From Epiperipatus broadwayi (lineage: Eukaryota; Onychophora; Udeonychophora; Euonychophora; Peripatidae): a stretch of 64,000 nucleotides of DNA. The notes under the pieces were generated by a model, which was not told where the DNA came from, searched no databases, and saw only the letters and a list, made by a program, of their open reading frames with translations. Of this stretch, positions 12,586 through 23,673 are shown piece after piece. Numbering within the stretch: the first letter of the stretch is position 1; the number at the start of each line of letters is the position of its first letter. Location of the stretch: positions 867,529 through 931,528 of the forward strand of contig JAQFVV010006509.1 of the NCBI GenBank assembly GCA_028023455.1. Direction: 5' to 3'. A program made the translations under genes and the position numbers.

Positions 12586-12627
12586 TTTGAAAGTTTGTGA
12601 TGATGGTATTTTAATATTAATTATTTG

Positions 12628-12730
12628 TCTTGCATTGGTGGTCAAGAGGTCAGTGCGACTGCCTTGCACTTGCAGGCAGTTGCCTGGGTTGCAGGTTCGC
12701 ATCCCAGCTGATGCTATGACACTTAAAAAA
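12628..12730 (+). mobile_element. tRNA-derived SINE with 15-bp target duplication
   Basis: Head GCATTGGTGGTCAAGAGG (A-box region), a CTGCC...GGCAG stem, and B box GGTTCGCATCC, followed by a short A-tail. The same 15-bp sequence, AATATTAATTATTTG, flanks it at 12,613-12,627 and 12,731-12,745. The insertion is inside the 3' end of the Penelope-like element, so it is younger than that element. Two relatives lie at 17.4 kb and 57.5 kb. The head looks derived from tRNA-Gly (compare the sequence at 58.1 kb). Transcription by RNA polymerase III and LINE-driven retrotransposition are inferred from the family. Confidence 0.9.
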
Positions 12731-12879
12731 AATATTAATTATTTGGTGAACTACTTCCATGACCTAATATTGAAAAATAAATATCTTTAAAAAATTTTTA
12801 AATATTATTTCAACTTTCCAAATACATTCAACTGTCACTAATAGCACACAGATTTATATTTAACACAACATTTCAAGTA

Positions 12880-13010
12880 GTTTTATTCTATTTTCTTCTT
12901 TTAAGTCTTGCTAATATAATCAGTGATTAACAGTATTAGCATAGAAATCAAATTGGATCTTTAATTTTTTTGAATATTGAATTTTAAAGTAACACTCTAT
13001 GAGAATCTTC
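12880..13010 (-). repeat. Decayed tRNA-like segment in PLE terminal repeat
   Basis: Aligns with the clearer copy at 15,396-15,505: both contain, on the minus strand, TTTAAAATTCA (or TTAAAATTCA) and a GCTAATACTG/GCTAGTACTG end. The A- and B-box sequences are largely lost here. Confidence 0.5.
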
Positions 13011-13108
13011 TTGATTTTTCCATGTTTTCCTTAAGAGCAAGATTAATTATGTTATCCAAACTTTATATAATAATTACATTGATTGATTTATGGGCTCATT
13101 CGCTATAG

Positions 13109-13365
13109 TTATGTGAGCAGCTTCTTTAAATTTTCTTCTTTGTATTTTTTCCTCTCTATCCAAAATTTTTGTAATTTCCCAATCAAACATGTATGTTCAT
13201 TGACACGTGCATGATGTGCTATTTTGGATATGTCTAACTCTTTTCTAATCATCAGTTTGTGGTCTTTCAATTGCTTCTCAGTGAAGTAATTGGTTTTACC
13301 AATATACATTATTCAACAGTCACAAGGTATTCTATAATCACAGTTTTCATTTGTCAGCATTTTAA
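13109..13365 (-). pseudogene. PLE GIY-YIG endonuclease domain
   Basis: Minus-strand translation gives YRIPCDC, an in-frame stop, then MYIGKT followed by KQLKDHK, ISKIAHHARVNEH and FWIERKKYKEENLKKLL. These match, in order, the PLE endonuclease pattern of a CxC entry strand, a YIG motif, a conserved E/K-L-x-x-H, an xxIAxHAxxxxH segment and a terminal basic helix. The endonuclease nicks target DNA during integration. One stop codon precedes the YIG, and the usual G of GIY is altered, so this copy is dead. A second, more decayed copy lies at 15,640-15,900. Confidence 0.82.
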
Positions 13366-13795
13366 GTTAAGATGTTAATGTTAGAATTCCTCTTAGTGTA
13401 TTATAGTTTTGGAATGTTATCCCGATATTATATTTACTGTAGAATTTTTTAGTTTGTCTTCTATTCCTAATACATATGGATAGTCTACAGTACCAGTAAT
13501 GGGTTTTTATATCTATTAGGGTTTTTTAATAATTACTGATGAATGATCATTCTTAATGAGGGTTTATTATATGTAAATATCTTCTTTTTTTCAAAACACT
13601 GACTTCTCAACAAATTACTTTTGTTCTATTATATAATGATAGTATAATTATGTTATGTTTCTGGTGTGATTGAATGTATATGCTAAATATTTTCTTGTGT
13701 GTAGGGATTTTTGTAGACTGTAGTTTTGATTTTATGGTGAGGATGTTTTGTCACAAACACATCCAAGAATGCCAATTTATATTCTTTTTCTGATT

Positions 13796-14620
13796 TTATT
13801 GTAAACTTAATTTAAGGAAATATATTGCTGATGTTTGTCCAGAATGTTTGTAATAGTGCTTCACCATATGGCAATACAATAAATATATCATCACCATAGT
13901 GAATCCAAAACTTATATATGCAGTAGTGCTTGTGGCTGTTGTTTCAAGTTTTTCCATGTAAATATTGCTAATAAGAGATGACAATTGTGAGCCCAAAGCC
14001 ATCCCTTGATTTTGTTGGAAGAATTCTGTATTGTATTGGAAATATGTTGTTATGCAGTAGGATAATAGTTCCATTATCATCATTCAATCATTTTATCACA
14101 ATATACAATGTTTCATCACAGGAAACATTGTACATAATCTTTTTACAGCAAATGTTAATAATATGTCAGTTTTTTCTATTTTTATGTTCTTGATTGTTTT
14201 TATAAGATGCTTTGAATCGTAAAAAAGTGTGTCTTGTATGCCTAAAGCCTGAAAACTTTGAGAAGAAATCCTGACAAGTTTGGGCAAAGAGAGTTTTTAG
14301 AACTAATATTCAATCATGGTCTTTATAGATAATGATAAATAATTTTGCTGCAATATGATGTTACTTTACTTTTCACTGAATCAGTGAAGTATGTGTAATG
14401 TTTTTTAAGTAAATTTTATAATTTTGTTACAATACTTGATATCAGATTTTTTGCTATCTTTTTGTATCAAACTGCTGTTAGAAGTTCTTGTATTTTGTTA
14501 TCATAATCAATTGTGTACATTATAACTGTAACATTACCTTTATCAATAGGAAGATTGATTATGAATTTGTCTACTTTGGGAGACTTAATAGCTTTTCTTT
14601 CAGCATAGGAAATATTTGAT
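13796..14620 (-). pseudogene. PLE reverse transcriptase, broken
   Basis: Minus strand, reading downward. NLPIDKGNVTVIM at about 14,580-14,540 is the DKG motif before PLE fingers. KTDILLTFAVKRLCTMFP (14,096-14,190) matches the RT motif LxTFDVKSLYTxxP, with the catalytic D replaced by A. FFQQNQGMALGSQLSSLISNI (start at about 14,025) is the G-x-AMGSPLSP motif. HYGDDIFIVLP at about 13,905-13,870 is the YxDD active site, in another frame. The chain is split over at least three frames. PLE reverse transcriptases are related to telomerase. This one cannot function: the motif A aspartate is lost and the frames are broken. Confidence 0.85.
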
Positions 14621-15395
14621 TTTAATTTTTGCTATCTTTCAATTGTTCACTTTATTCTTTATGGTAATTTTGCTATTTTGTACAGGCAATTTTTTGGATG
14701 CTATTTTATCTAACAAAGATTATTAGATGGTGCAATAGCAAACTTTAATTTTTTTTCAAAAACAGAAATTTCAGTATATATTACTTGATTAGAACTAAGA
14801 TTTTTAACAGATAAATTAGATAGGTTGTGTTGTACAATATGATTTATGATATGCCCATGTAGGTTTTGGGCTTTTTTGTCATTCTGTTTTTATCATGTAA
14901 TGTAAAATGTGATCTTTCTACTGCTTGTGAAGAAGCTATTGTGAAGTCTTCATCAGTAAGTTTCTTTTTAGAAAGCATTCTACATTATCAATAGAATGCA
15001 AAATTTGAGTAATTTTATCAGCTCTCTGAGAATTAATTGGAGGTTTTGGTTGCTAACCCTTAGAAATAATTGTTTCAGACTTATATTTGCATAAAAAAGT
15101 TAGTTGATTTACTTCTTTGGTCAGTTTTAGCTAACATATAATTTTTTATAATGTTTAAAATTTGACATTGTATTGGATCCATAATGAATACTTAGGATTT
15201 GTCAGAAGATTTATGATAATGTCATTTTAGTATTAATTATTTGTTGGACTATTTTTATTTCTAATATTAAGAACTGAATGGATTTTAAACTTTATTTAAA
15301 CTTTCTAAGTATATTCAACTGTTAGTAATAGCACACATATAAGTATTCAGCACAAAGTTTTAAATTATGTTCTTCTCTTTCCTTCAGGTGCTGCT

Positions 15396-15505
15396 AGCCT
15401 GACCAGTGACAGTACTAGCATGGGAATTGAACCTTGACTTTTATTTTCTGGAATACTGAATTTTAAGGCAATGCTCTAACCAACTGATCTACTCTTCCAA
15501 AGGCA
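15396..15505 (-). repeat. tRNA-like segment inside PLE terminal repeat
   Basis: On the minus strand AGATCAGTTGGTTAGAGCA (A-box/D-arm) is followed 45-50 nt later by AAGGTTCAATTCCC (B box). The segment lies in both terminal-repeat copies (compare 12.9 kb) and again in the inverted tail at 16.4 kb. It is therefore part of this element lineage or an old SINE copied with it. Confidence 0.72.
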
Positions 15506-15639
15506 ACAACCAGCAGAAATTTTATATACTTATCTATGAAAATTCACTTGATTTTTCTACTTTATTTTTAAGTGTAATATTAATTATTGACTTCCAAATA
15601 TTAGGTGCAAACACACTGGGTTGACTTTTAGGATTATTT

Positions 15640-16375
15640 ACCATAATCATGTGAGCAGCTTCTATTAATTTTCTTCTTTGTATTTTTCTTCTCTATCCAA
15701 TATATTTTGTATTTTTTTTAAACAAACATATATTCATTAGTACATGCATGGTTAGTGACTTTGTATATGACTGTTATTTTTTTTTCTAACAATAAATTTG
15801 TGCTTTTTCAATTGCTTTTGAATGGGGTAATGGGTCTCACAAATAAAGATTCTCCCATTTTCTCACATTCACCTGGTATTTTACAGATGAATTTTTTTTA
15901 GAATTCCATGTTTAGGTTGTTAGAATTTCTCTTAGTTTGTAATTGTTTTGGAACTCTGTTCTGATGTTATAGTCATTGCAGATTTTCTTTACTTTGTCTG
16001 TTATTCTTGGTATATATGGATACATTATAGCAACAGTAAATGTTTTTCATTTTGTTATTTTTTTTTATTCTCTATTTAAAATTTTTTAAAAAATACTGAC
16101 TGATATAAAGCCATTCTTGATAACAATTTGTTCTATGTAGATTTTTTTTTCAAATCACTGACATTTGGACAAACATCATTTGCTCTGTTCTATAAGGATA
16201 GTAAAACTTCATGTTTTGTATTTCTGATATGATTGAATTTTTGTGCTAAGTATTTTGCTGAGTGTTGGGGGAAGAGTGTTCTGCAGATTATAGTTTTGAT
16301 TTTTTTCATGTCATAAGACTATCCAAGAATGCCAATTTATATTCTTCTTCTGATTTTATTGTGAATTTAATTAAA
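15640..16375 (-). pseudogene. Truncated PLE copy (endonuclease part of upstream pLTR)
   Basis: A diverged second copy of the 13.08-13.82 kb region. ICKIPGECEKMGES at about 15,890-15,845 corresponds to YRIPCDC...MYIGKT of the main copy. It has no reverse transcriptase. It stops at 16,375, the expected 5' truncation of the leading partial unit. Confidence 0.75.
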
Positions 16376-16379
16376 AAGA

Positions 16380-16620
16380 ATAGTCAGTTGGTTACACTAT
16401 TGTCTTAAAATTCAATATTAAAGAATGTGAAGGTTTAATTTCAATACCTATTCTAATACTGTCACTCATATGTCTTGTAACATTTGAAGCAGAGAGAAAA
16501 ATTCCATTTGGAATATTGTGTTAAATACTAACATGAGTGTTACTACTAATATTTTAATCTATTTAAAAAGTTTAAACAAGTTTTAAATTTTTCTAAAGAC
16601 ATTCAATTTTTAATACGAGA
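16380..16620 (+). repeat. Inverted copy of PLE 3' end
   Basis: TAGTCAGTTGGTTACAC and AAGGTTTAATTTC at 16,380-16,450 are a plus-strand copy of the tRNA-like segment. The following AAAAAGTTTAAACAAGTTTTAAA resembles the reverse complement of the segment at 15,260-15,400. A short inverted piece at a PLE boundary is a known quirk of this class. Confidence 0.6.
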
Positions 16621-17365
16621 TAATAGAACTAATGCAACAAATAATTAATATTATATATATTTTTATAATATCCTAATAATATACAAATCTGCTAAATAAA
16701 ACATTTTTTTATTCTATACTTTATAGCTTCACCCATCCCTTAATCATTAAGTTACTAAATAATAAATTTCATCTGTTTTTAATTTCCATATATTTCTGTC
16801 ATCTCCATACTATATCTTTATTATTCTGCAAATCAATTTTCTCAAAAGACATATATTGACATTCACCTTATCCAGAATTATTTTTGTACTATCATTGATG
16901 CCACCTGGTGCTGATATATTGCAATTCATAGATGTTGTTAACATCCTCATTTAAAAGTAATTTTTCAAATGTAGTACTAGCAATGAATGACATCACATTC
17001 TAAATTGGAAAATAAAACAAAATGATTTTAACCCAAATATTTTACACAATTGGAAAAAATAATGTCTAACATGGATATGCAAAATTTTAGAGTTTTCAAT
17101 ACAAGAATATTCTGATTGAATAAAACTTTCAAAATAAAGATAACTTTAATATGATCACTATCATGAGTGATCCCTTTACATGAATTATAAAATAAGATTT
17201 AGTATGAAAGATCCAACAATAATTACAAATGTACATGAATTTAAAATGAATTTTAGTAAGATTTCAATGCATTAATGAGCATTACCCATATAGACATGCT
17301 GCCATTAATAAAATATCTAGTTTTTAAAAACGTCTTTAATTCAAGAAAAAGTTCAAAAACAATCT
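16621..17365. other. AT-rich DNA, no recognisable feature
   Basis: Nothing supportable on either strand. Confidence 0.5.
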
Positions 17366-17369
17366 TCAA

Positions 17370-17481
17370 TTTTTTTTTAAGGGTCATAGCATCGGCTGGG
17401 ATACGAACCCGCAACCCGGGCAACTGCCTGCAAGTGCAAGGCAGTCACGCTGACCTCGTGACCACCAATGCAAGACAACTC
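17370..17481 (-). mobile_element. tRNA-derived SINE (second copy)
   Basis: Minus-strand copy of the SINE at 12.6 kb and closer to the likely ancestor. It has head GCATTGGTGGTCACGAGG, B box GGGTTCGTATCCC, end CCGATGCTATGACCC and an A-tail (T-run on the plus strand at 17,370-17,378). CAATCTT at 17,360-17,366 and 17,482-17,488 may be a short target duplication. The acceptor-like ends GCATTGG and CCGATGC pair. Confidence 0.87.
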
Positions 17482-17490
17482 CAATCTTTG

Positions 17491-18400
17491 ACAACAAATA
17501 AACTAGTTTTTACATAACTAAATTTAAAAAAAAAAATTCAGTAATTACCTATAAATCAATAGGTTGAATTGCTGCAATTTAGCTTTTTTTTTTTTTTGCA
17601 TTTAACAGGATACAATATCTCTAATTGAAAACTCCAAAAATTAAAAAAAAACATGAAAAAAATTATAAAACTAGTAATTTTGGATTATTTTGCATTAATA
17701 ATTTTTTACCTATTTTTTGTAATCACAATGGAATGTTCATTTTGCAAATGTAATCTTAACCCAACATTTAAAAGAAGATATTACTTAGAATATAGTTATT
17801 CAAGATATAAGTTAACTTTTCTCAGTAAATGTTTAGAAAATAAACCATTGAAAATATAGCTCACCCATATTATTATATATATTTTAAATAGTGGAACTCT
17901 ATGGAAAAATGATCAGTTAAAGAAATTAATAAAATTTGGTGATTATCCATATACAAACTCTTGAATTTTATCAAACTTAATGTTATATTTGCTAACAAAT
18001 AAAACTTTCTCTGATAAATCATTTTTGTGTTGTTCATTTGTGGATAGTTATTATCCTAACATGGTAAAATAAAGGATTTTCAATGTTATTGTTATTGGGA
18101 TTCCTTTTACTCTTATATAAATACTATATCATGTGGTTGTTCGAAGGTATTCATTTATTAACAACATTCTCACAGCGTCTGCGCAATTTAGCTTAACAGG
18201 CTGTCATTCTATCATAATGTTATTGTTGTAATTTTCTTTGATATAAATCATTTTATCAAAAATTCAATAAGTAATCATTTTAAAATAACTCTTTAATCCA
18301 AATATTTTGAATATTTTGTAAACTTAAATAGAAAATTCAGACTTAAAGAATAATATAATTCAAAATATATATGGATTTCAAAGAGCAATCTATTTTTTAT
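17491..18400. other. AT-rich DNA, no recognisable feature
   Basis: A 68-codon frame at 17,653-17,859 has a hydrophobic start and two CxxC-like cysteines, but nothing supports it as a gene. Confidence 0.4.
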
Positions 18401-18431
18401 ATAAAATAAGGTGTCCTACTACTAGTACCAA

Positions 18432-19740
18432 ATGGACAAACAATTAAGATGCCACAACTCCTGCACTATGGTTCCCAAGGGAGAAACAGACAATAGTAGA
18501 GGAGAAGAATTTCCCAAACTCAAGTCTAAAACCTCAACTCTTAATGACATAGACAGAATAAACTTTAATTTTAATTGTTCTGTCCACCAATTAATACAGC
18601 TAAAGAACAGCCAAAAAAAATGTCATATGCTGAGAAAGCTGCCATAAAAACAACAATGGTAAACAATTCAAGAATGCAATATCAGAATAGACCTGACTAC
18701 AATCCTCATACTAGTTCAAGCCTGATTGAGAGAGCTATTGAAATAATGGACAACTCTGAGTCAATTCAGAGAGAAGAAAATTATGACAACTTGTCGACTT
18801 CTGCCATTAATGATAGTTCATGTGATCCAGCACATCATGCAAGAATAAGCTCCAACTTTAACCAAACCATCTCTGCTCTCTTGATGAAATCATTCCAAAG
18901 TTATAAAGACGACAAAGTCATTATTTTGTCAACCACAGATGACAACAACCAATTGTATAAATTCCCAGTAAACTCACTTTTTGACCTTTTTAAAACTGAA
19001 GGAATATGGGATTCAATCTACAAAGTATTGTTCCACTCTAATGACAGATACGTGGTGATCCAATTTAACAATATCCTAGCCAAAGAAGCTTTCTGTAATA
19101 ACCACAGATGCCTCAATGGACTCTACTTGTTCACAATAGATTTAAATATACCCAGTACATTACAAGGATATGTTAGAAACTGTAAACTTTTAAAAAACAG
19201 AGCTACAAAACATCCTTTCCCCTTATGGCAACCTTTCCAGTTTCAAATACAGAGCTATTAGTTACTTAGGGAAAGATATTCTCACCAACGTAGCTGACTT
19301 CAGCCTGGTACTAAGAAAAGGGATTTCACCTTTAACAATACCAAGGGTGGTTGAATTATATGACCAATCACTTATCATAGTGCTACATGGAATGGCCCCA
19401 CAAAGCTTTCATTGCCAACAATGATGTCATCTGATGAGTGACTGCAGTGAAAGAACATGCACCAATTGTGGAGCAATCATGAAAAAATTCCACAAATATA
19501 ATAGGAAAACTGAGAAGCCAACACCACTGCCTCAAGCAGAGACAAGTGGCTACAGGCCTACAACAGCCAACAGCCCTCACCTACAGAAGTACAACAAAAA
19601 TGAAACTCTCAAAAACTACCAGATATACTTCCCTGATGACAAGAAAATGGTTGCAGCCAACAGCACGAGCCAGAAATCTAGCTTAGCAATAACTGAAGTT
19701 GCTCAACAAATGGAGAAGCTTCACAGAGAAGAAGTTTAAC
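18432..19740 (+). pseudogene. LINE ORF1 (RNA-binding, gag-like), broken
   Basis: Frames at 18,432-18,647, 18,575-19,261 and 19,434-19,739 are pieces of one ORF1. Residues after KKMSYAEKAA form a polar N-terminus. RYVVIQFNNILAKEAFC resembles an RNA-recognition fold, as found in Tx1/L1-type ORF1 proteins. The last piece has SERTCTNCGAIMKKFHKYN, a degenerate zinc-knuckle. At least two frameshifts separate the pieces. ORF1 proteins coat the LINE RNA. This one is unlikely to be made intact. Confidence 0.68.
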
Positions 19741-19798
19741 CAAGAAATCCAAACCTGAGTGACTATGAAGCAGAAAGCACCAGCCTCTTCCAGCCTGT

Positions 19799-20272
19799 CC
19801 CACCCAGATGCAAGAAGAGAGTCAGATCAAGGAAATCAAAGATAGGCACAGTGGGTTCATCTTCAAGTGGTGAATGCCCAACTGTAGATGACTTGCTAGA
19901 CAAGCACTATCCACCAACCAGTTACTTCAGTCAAAAAGAGAAAAAAGTAAGTCTAAGCTCTCCTCCTCTGATTAGGCCATCTGGAGATAAGAAGACTGAC
20001 TCAGGCAAAGGAGAATGTAATTAGGAAAGCAATTATCCCACCCAGACGCAAGAAGAGAGTCAGATCATGGAAATCAAAGATAGGCACAGTGGGTTCATCT
20101 TCAAGTGGTGAATGCCTGACTGTAGATGACTTTCTAGACATGCACTATCCACCAACCAGTAACTTCAGTCATAAAGAGAAAAAAGTAAGGCTAAGCTCTC
20201 CTCCTCTGACTAGGCCATCTGGAGACAAGAAGACTGACTCAGGCAAAGAAGAATGTAATTAGGAAAGCAATT
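19799..20272 (+). repeat. 238-bp tandem duplication within the LINE
   Basis: Copies at 19,799-20,036 and 20,037-20,272 share CAAGAAGAGAGTCAGATCA, AAATCAAAGATAGGCACAGT, GTGGTGAATGCC and the end GAATGTAATTAGGAAAGCAA with few differences. It lies between the zinc-knuckle and the endonuclease start. Encoded residues are basic and serine-rich (RCKKRVRSRKSKIG in copy one). Confidence 0.95.
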
Positions 20273-20459
20273 TAGAAGATGATTTTTTGGAACAGGTCCT
20301 ACAGTTTGAAGGCTTGAAATATTTCTACAATGGCTGAAGATGATGTCCAGACTGACCAAGAAGTGAATTAATCAACCTCTGATGAAGAGAACATTCTCAA
20401 GATCAGCAAACCAGTTGATAACCAGCATTACTAGTCTATAATCAACTGCCTATATTAGC

Positions 20460-21110
20460 TTTAAACATATGTTCTGTTAATGTCAGGGGCCTAAATTCTC
20501 TTGACAGAGTTTATGCACTGTCACACTGGTTTTCAGGCAGGCCCCAGACATCCTTTGCTTATCCGAGACTAAGTTACATGTCTGGACAGTTGAGAGAATT
20601 ATTAAAATAATAGAAGAATATGGCATATTTCACTACTCGTATGCTTCCTCAGCAATCAGTGGAGTGGCCATTATAATAAATAAAAAATCACAGATATCAC
20701 TATTTAAATTACTGCACATAGATGTTAGTTGCCTAATCACAATTATCCAGTTCCAAGAATGGTGTATAAACATTAAAAATGTGTACCTGTCTAAGAATCC
20801 TGAAATGGTTATTAGAGTAATACATACTATAAATTCAGTATTAAAAACAAGCCCATTTTCAATCATTTTGATTGGAAATTTCAACCACACCTACGATCAG
20901 TTTCAATCAAAATACATCAAATGTATAAATCTCCCAGTAACAAGTGGAAGAAGTCTATTTCCTGAAAATGCCTTCTCCTTTTATACTAAAAAGACCAAGT
21001 CTCTCATAGATCTGGTATACTTCTCACCTTCTCTGACTTCGACAATAGAAGCCCACCTCTGGCCTACAGTTTTCTCTGACAAACTGGTGCTAGAAGTCAA
21101 GGTATATCAT
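20460..21110 (+). pseudogene. LINE ORF2 endonuclease domain, broken
   Basis: The domain begins with CSVNVRGLNSLDRV, the conserved N-x-R-G-L-N strand of AP-like LINE endonucleases. LSETKLH follows in a shifted frame (the catalytic E). FSIILIGNFNHTYD stands for the usual GDFN and has lost the catalytic aspartate. TVFSDKLVLEV replaces the terminal SDH motif with SDK. The enzyme would nick target DNA to start reverse transcription. Loss of two catalytic residues plus frameshifts makes it inactive. Confidence 0.85.
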
Positions 21111-21744
21111 GGAGGCAAGATGCTTCCAATTACAGATTTACCTCGAACAAAAAAGAATGCTGACAAGATACAACATCACAATCCAGCTAATATCAGAGGC
21201 CTACATAACATTTCATCATTTTCAGATACTAACTTTACCGGCAACTGATGCATGGATGAATTTTGTAAACTCACTTGGAGAATTGATCAATAACTGTACA
21301 TACAAAACAAAAGGCCTGATAAAAATGATGGGAGAGTTGGACAATGTAGCCAGAGAATTAAAACAATTACCATCAGATGCGCAAAATATACCTAACATGT
21401 TGTCACTGAAATCTAGATACAAGTTTGTCCAAAGTACTATTGCTGAATACCTCTCAATCAAAAGAGCTCAACAATATCTACACCATCAGCACTGCTGGAC
21501 TAGAGGATACCTACAATGGGCCCTTGTTTCAAACAAGAAGTCCAAGGCCCCATGTTCAATAAAAGTACAAGGATGTAACTACTCTGGAGTTTCCAAGCTA
21601 GACAAGATTTGGGAATTTTACTTCAAGAAATTCCAACCCCTGGGTATGTACAATCTGCGGAAAGAATTTGTGACAAAAGAGACTCCCCTTCACAAAATTA
21701 CTGAAACCAAGAATTCTGCAGAGACTAGAATCCTTACTGGATAG
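21109..21744 (+). pseudogene. LINE ORF2 linker between endonuclease and RT
   Basis: A 211-codon frame. It contains helical, polar sequence typical of the region between endonuclease and reverse transcriptase (AEYLSIKRAQQYLHHQHCW, then KIWEFYFKKFQPLGMYN near the end). It overlaps the preceding frame by frameshift and stops at 21,744 just before the RT. Confidence 0.75.
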
Positions 21745-21867
21745 GACACACCCTGGCCTGCCTGGAATCCCCAAATTCCTGCTACTTCATTTATGGGAAT
21801 TCACACTTCCAATAATGAAGAGAATGGTGGACTATATTGAAGAAGACAGCAGAGAAATTACAGATAT

Positions 21868-22560
21868 ATGTCCAATAGCCATGGTTCCCCTAATAAAAAA
21901 TGGGAAGCCCCACATGACTTGGAAAACCTGCATCCTATATCAATGGTACCCCTGATGGTAAAGACCATAGAAGGACTTATAAAGGAAGATATTCAGGAAT
22001 TAATCATTGGGCAACTCTCAGCTTATCAATTTGCAAAGAAAGGATGCTTGATTGCCGATGCTGTCAGTCGTTTTCACCTCATTATAGATCAGGTTCACAG
22101 GAAAAGAATGTCCCAGCCAGTCACAGTACAACTGAACTTTTCCAGAGCCTTTGATTGTGTCAGGATAGATGTGCTGCTTAGTGTACTGGAGGATCTCCAA
22201 GTGCCCCCAGCTTACCTTCAAATGATTGAAAACCTCCTGCAGAACAGGGAGGTTTGTCTCTCATTGGATGGCAGAGTTGCCCCAGGATTTAGGCCCAGTG
22301 TTTCCATCCCTCAGGGCTCACCACTAAGTGCCTTCTCTTTGGAGCCTATGTTAACCCATTATTTTTAAGCATTGAGGCTTTCTTTCCTGGAATTGCAATT
22401 CCATTGCTGGGAGAAAGCATCAGACGCATCACCTATATGGATGATGTGGTAGTGTTCCTCTCATCAAAGAGTGAGTTTGCAAGGCTTAAAGAAATCCTAG
22501 ATCAATTTGTAACTGACACTGGTCTGCGAATTAATAAAGGCAAATCGTTCAAGTGATCAA
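21868..22560 (+). pseudogene. LINE ORF2 reverse transcriptase, broken
   Basis: ENLHPISMVPLMVKTIEGL matches the N-W-R-P-I-S-L motif, with the tryptophan-arginine changed. QLNFSRAFDCVR corresponds to motif A (x-D-x-x-x-A-F-D), where the first aspartate reads N. SIPQGSPLSAFSL is motif B. After a frameshift near 22,365 the active site YMDDVVVF appears at 22,436-22,459, followed by GLRINKGKS. Motif A has lost its aspartate, so no activity is expected. Confidence 0.88.
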
Positions 22561-23673
22561 TCCTGACAGGAAAACAAGTCCGAGTAGACTGAGAGCATCC
22601 CCTCAGAAATTTCTGGGTTTTCAGTTGTTCGATCTGCCAACAGTCATGAGGAAAAATTTAGAGATCTCACTATTCAACAAAATTGAAAAAACAGTGTCAT
22701 CATTATCCAAAATATATTTATCACTGTTGGGTAAAGTCACACTACTGAACTCAGTAGTTCTTCCCAAAATCATCTACTACCTAGCTGGATTTGCCCCCAC
22801 AACAAGGTTCATAAAAAAGTGGAGACACTATGCAGAAGACTATGCTGGGGAGGGAAGGCTCCTGTTATTAGCCTAAAACGATTGAAGAAACCAAAACCAT
22901 TGAATGGTCTGGCACTACACTCTATTAAGATATTTCTAATACAAAGAGCACACAACATAATTACCAAATTACTCCATGACAATCTAAAAATGAAATGCCC
23001 AATCCCTTTAATAAATGTTGAATCAAGAGACAGGCCACCCCCAAAACTTAAAAGGCTATGGATTCAACAACAAACTACCTTAGTAGTGGAGAGCATTAAA
23101 ACCTCAAGTACTCTATTTTATGCTAAACTTACATACTGAGAAGTCTACCAAGCAGTTTTTTAGGAGAGAAATAAAGCTGTCTGCTTACTCCCCATACAAA
23201 TTCCCAGATTTATAAAGCTGACAAAATTTTGGAAGCTAGAACCAAAACTTGTGAACTTCTTGATAAAAATAAACCTGGGTGCACTACCTACTGAGGCCTT
23301 TCTGTGCCACCAAAGAGGATACAATATTAACATGATATGTCCCTTATGTAATAAAGATAAGGAGACAATGGATCACATCCTTACGCATTGTGAAGCATGG
23401 GAGAACTTCCAAAAAATAATTTTAAAAAGAATGGTCAAACCCAAACAGGCCCAAGTAGCACTAAAGCTGGCCCTGAAAAAGGGCATGTTCAGTACAATAA
23501 GACTGGCAACTTTTATAAACTTTGCCATCTGGACCATTAGGTGCAAAATAACTTTTCAAAAAGAACTGGACCAACTAGCAGAAGAAGTCTTACTCAACCT
23601 TCTTAAAAAACAAAAGAAAAAGACAAGAGATCATGTATATCCTGGTTGGCTTATGAAACCTGGGGTCAAGTGA
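22553..23673 (+). pseudogene. LINE ORF2 thumb and C-terminal zinc-finger
   Basis: Three frames (22,553-22,876, 22,819-23,139, 23,251-23,673) continue ORF2. FLGFQLF and LLGKVTLLNSVVLPKIIYY are the post-YxDD thumb motifs. CPLCNKDKETMDHILTHC is the CCHC-type zinc-binding motif (C-x2-C-x8-H-x4-C) seen near the C-terminus of many LINE reverse transcriptases. At least two frameshifts and a stop occur. The ORF ends at 23,673, followed by the 3' UTR. Confidence 0.85.

Larger units (their letters stand above)
12590..16375 (-). mobile_element. Penelope-like retroelement with tandem pLTR
   Basis: A minus-strand Penelope-like element (PLE) made of a longer copy (about 15,290 down to 12,590) preceded by a 5'-truncated copy (about 16,375 down to 15,210). 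The two share their 3' parts over roughly 1 kb: 12.6-13.8 kb aligns with 15.2-16.4 kb, for example ATGTGAGCAGCTTCT and AAGAATGCCAATTTATATTC in both. This head-to-tail arrangement is the pLTR organisation typical of PLEs. Encoded order is N-terminal DKG motif, reverse transcriptase, then GIY-YIG endonuclease. Many stops and frameshifts make it a fossil. Confidence 0.85.

Noticed and set aside
19425-19460. CTGATGAGTGACTGCAGTGAAAG resembles a hammerhead core (CUGAUGA ... GAAA) inside the LINE
   Set aside because: The stem II positions next to the core do not pair (only the inner ACTG/CAGT can), no stem I is possible, and the sequence is explained as LINE coding DNA.
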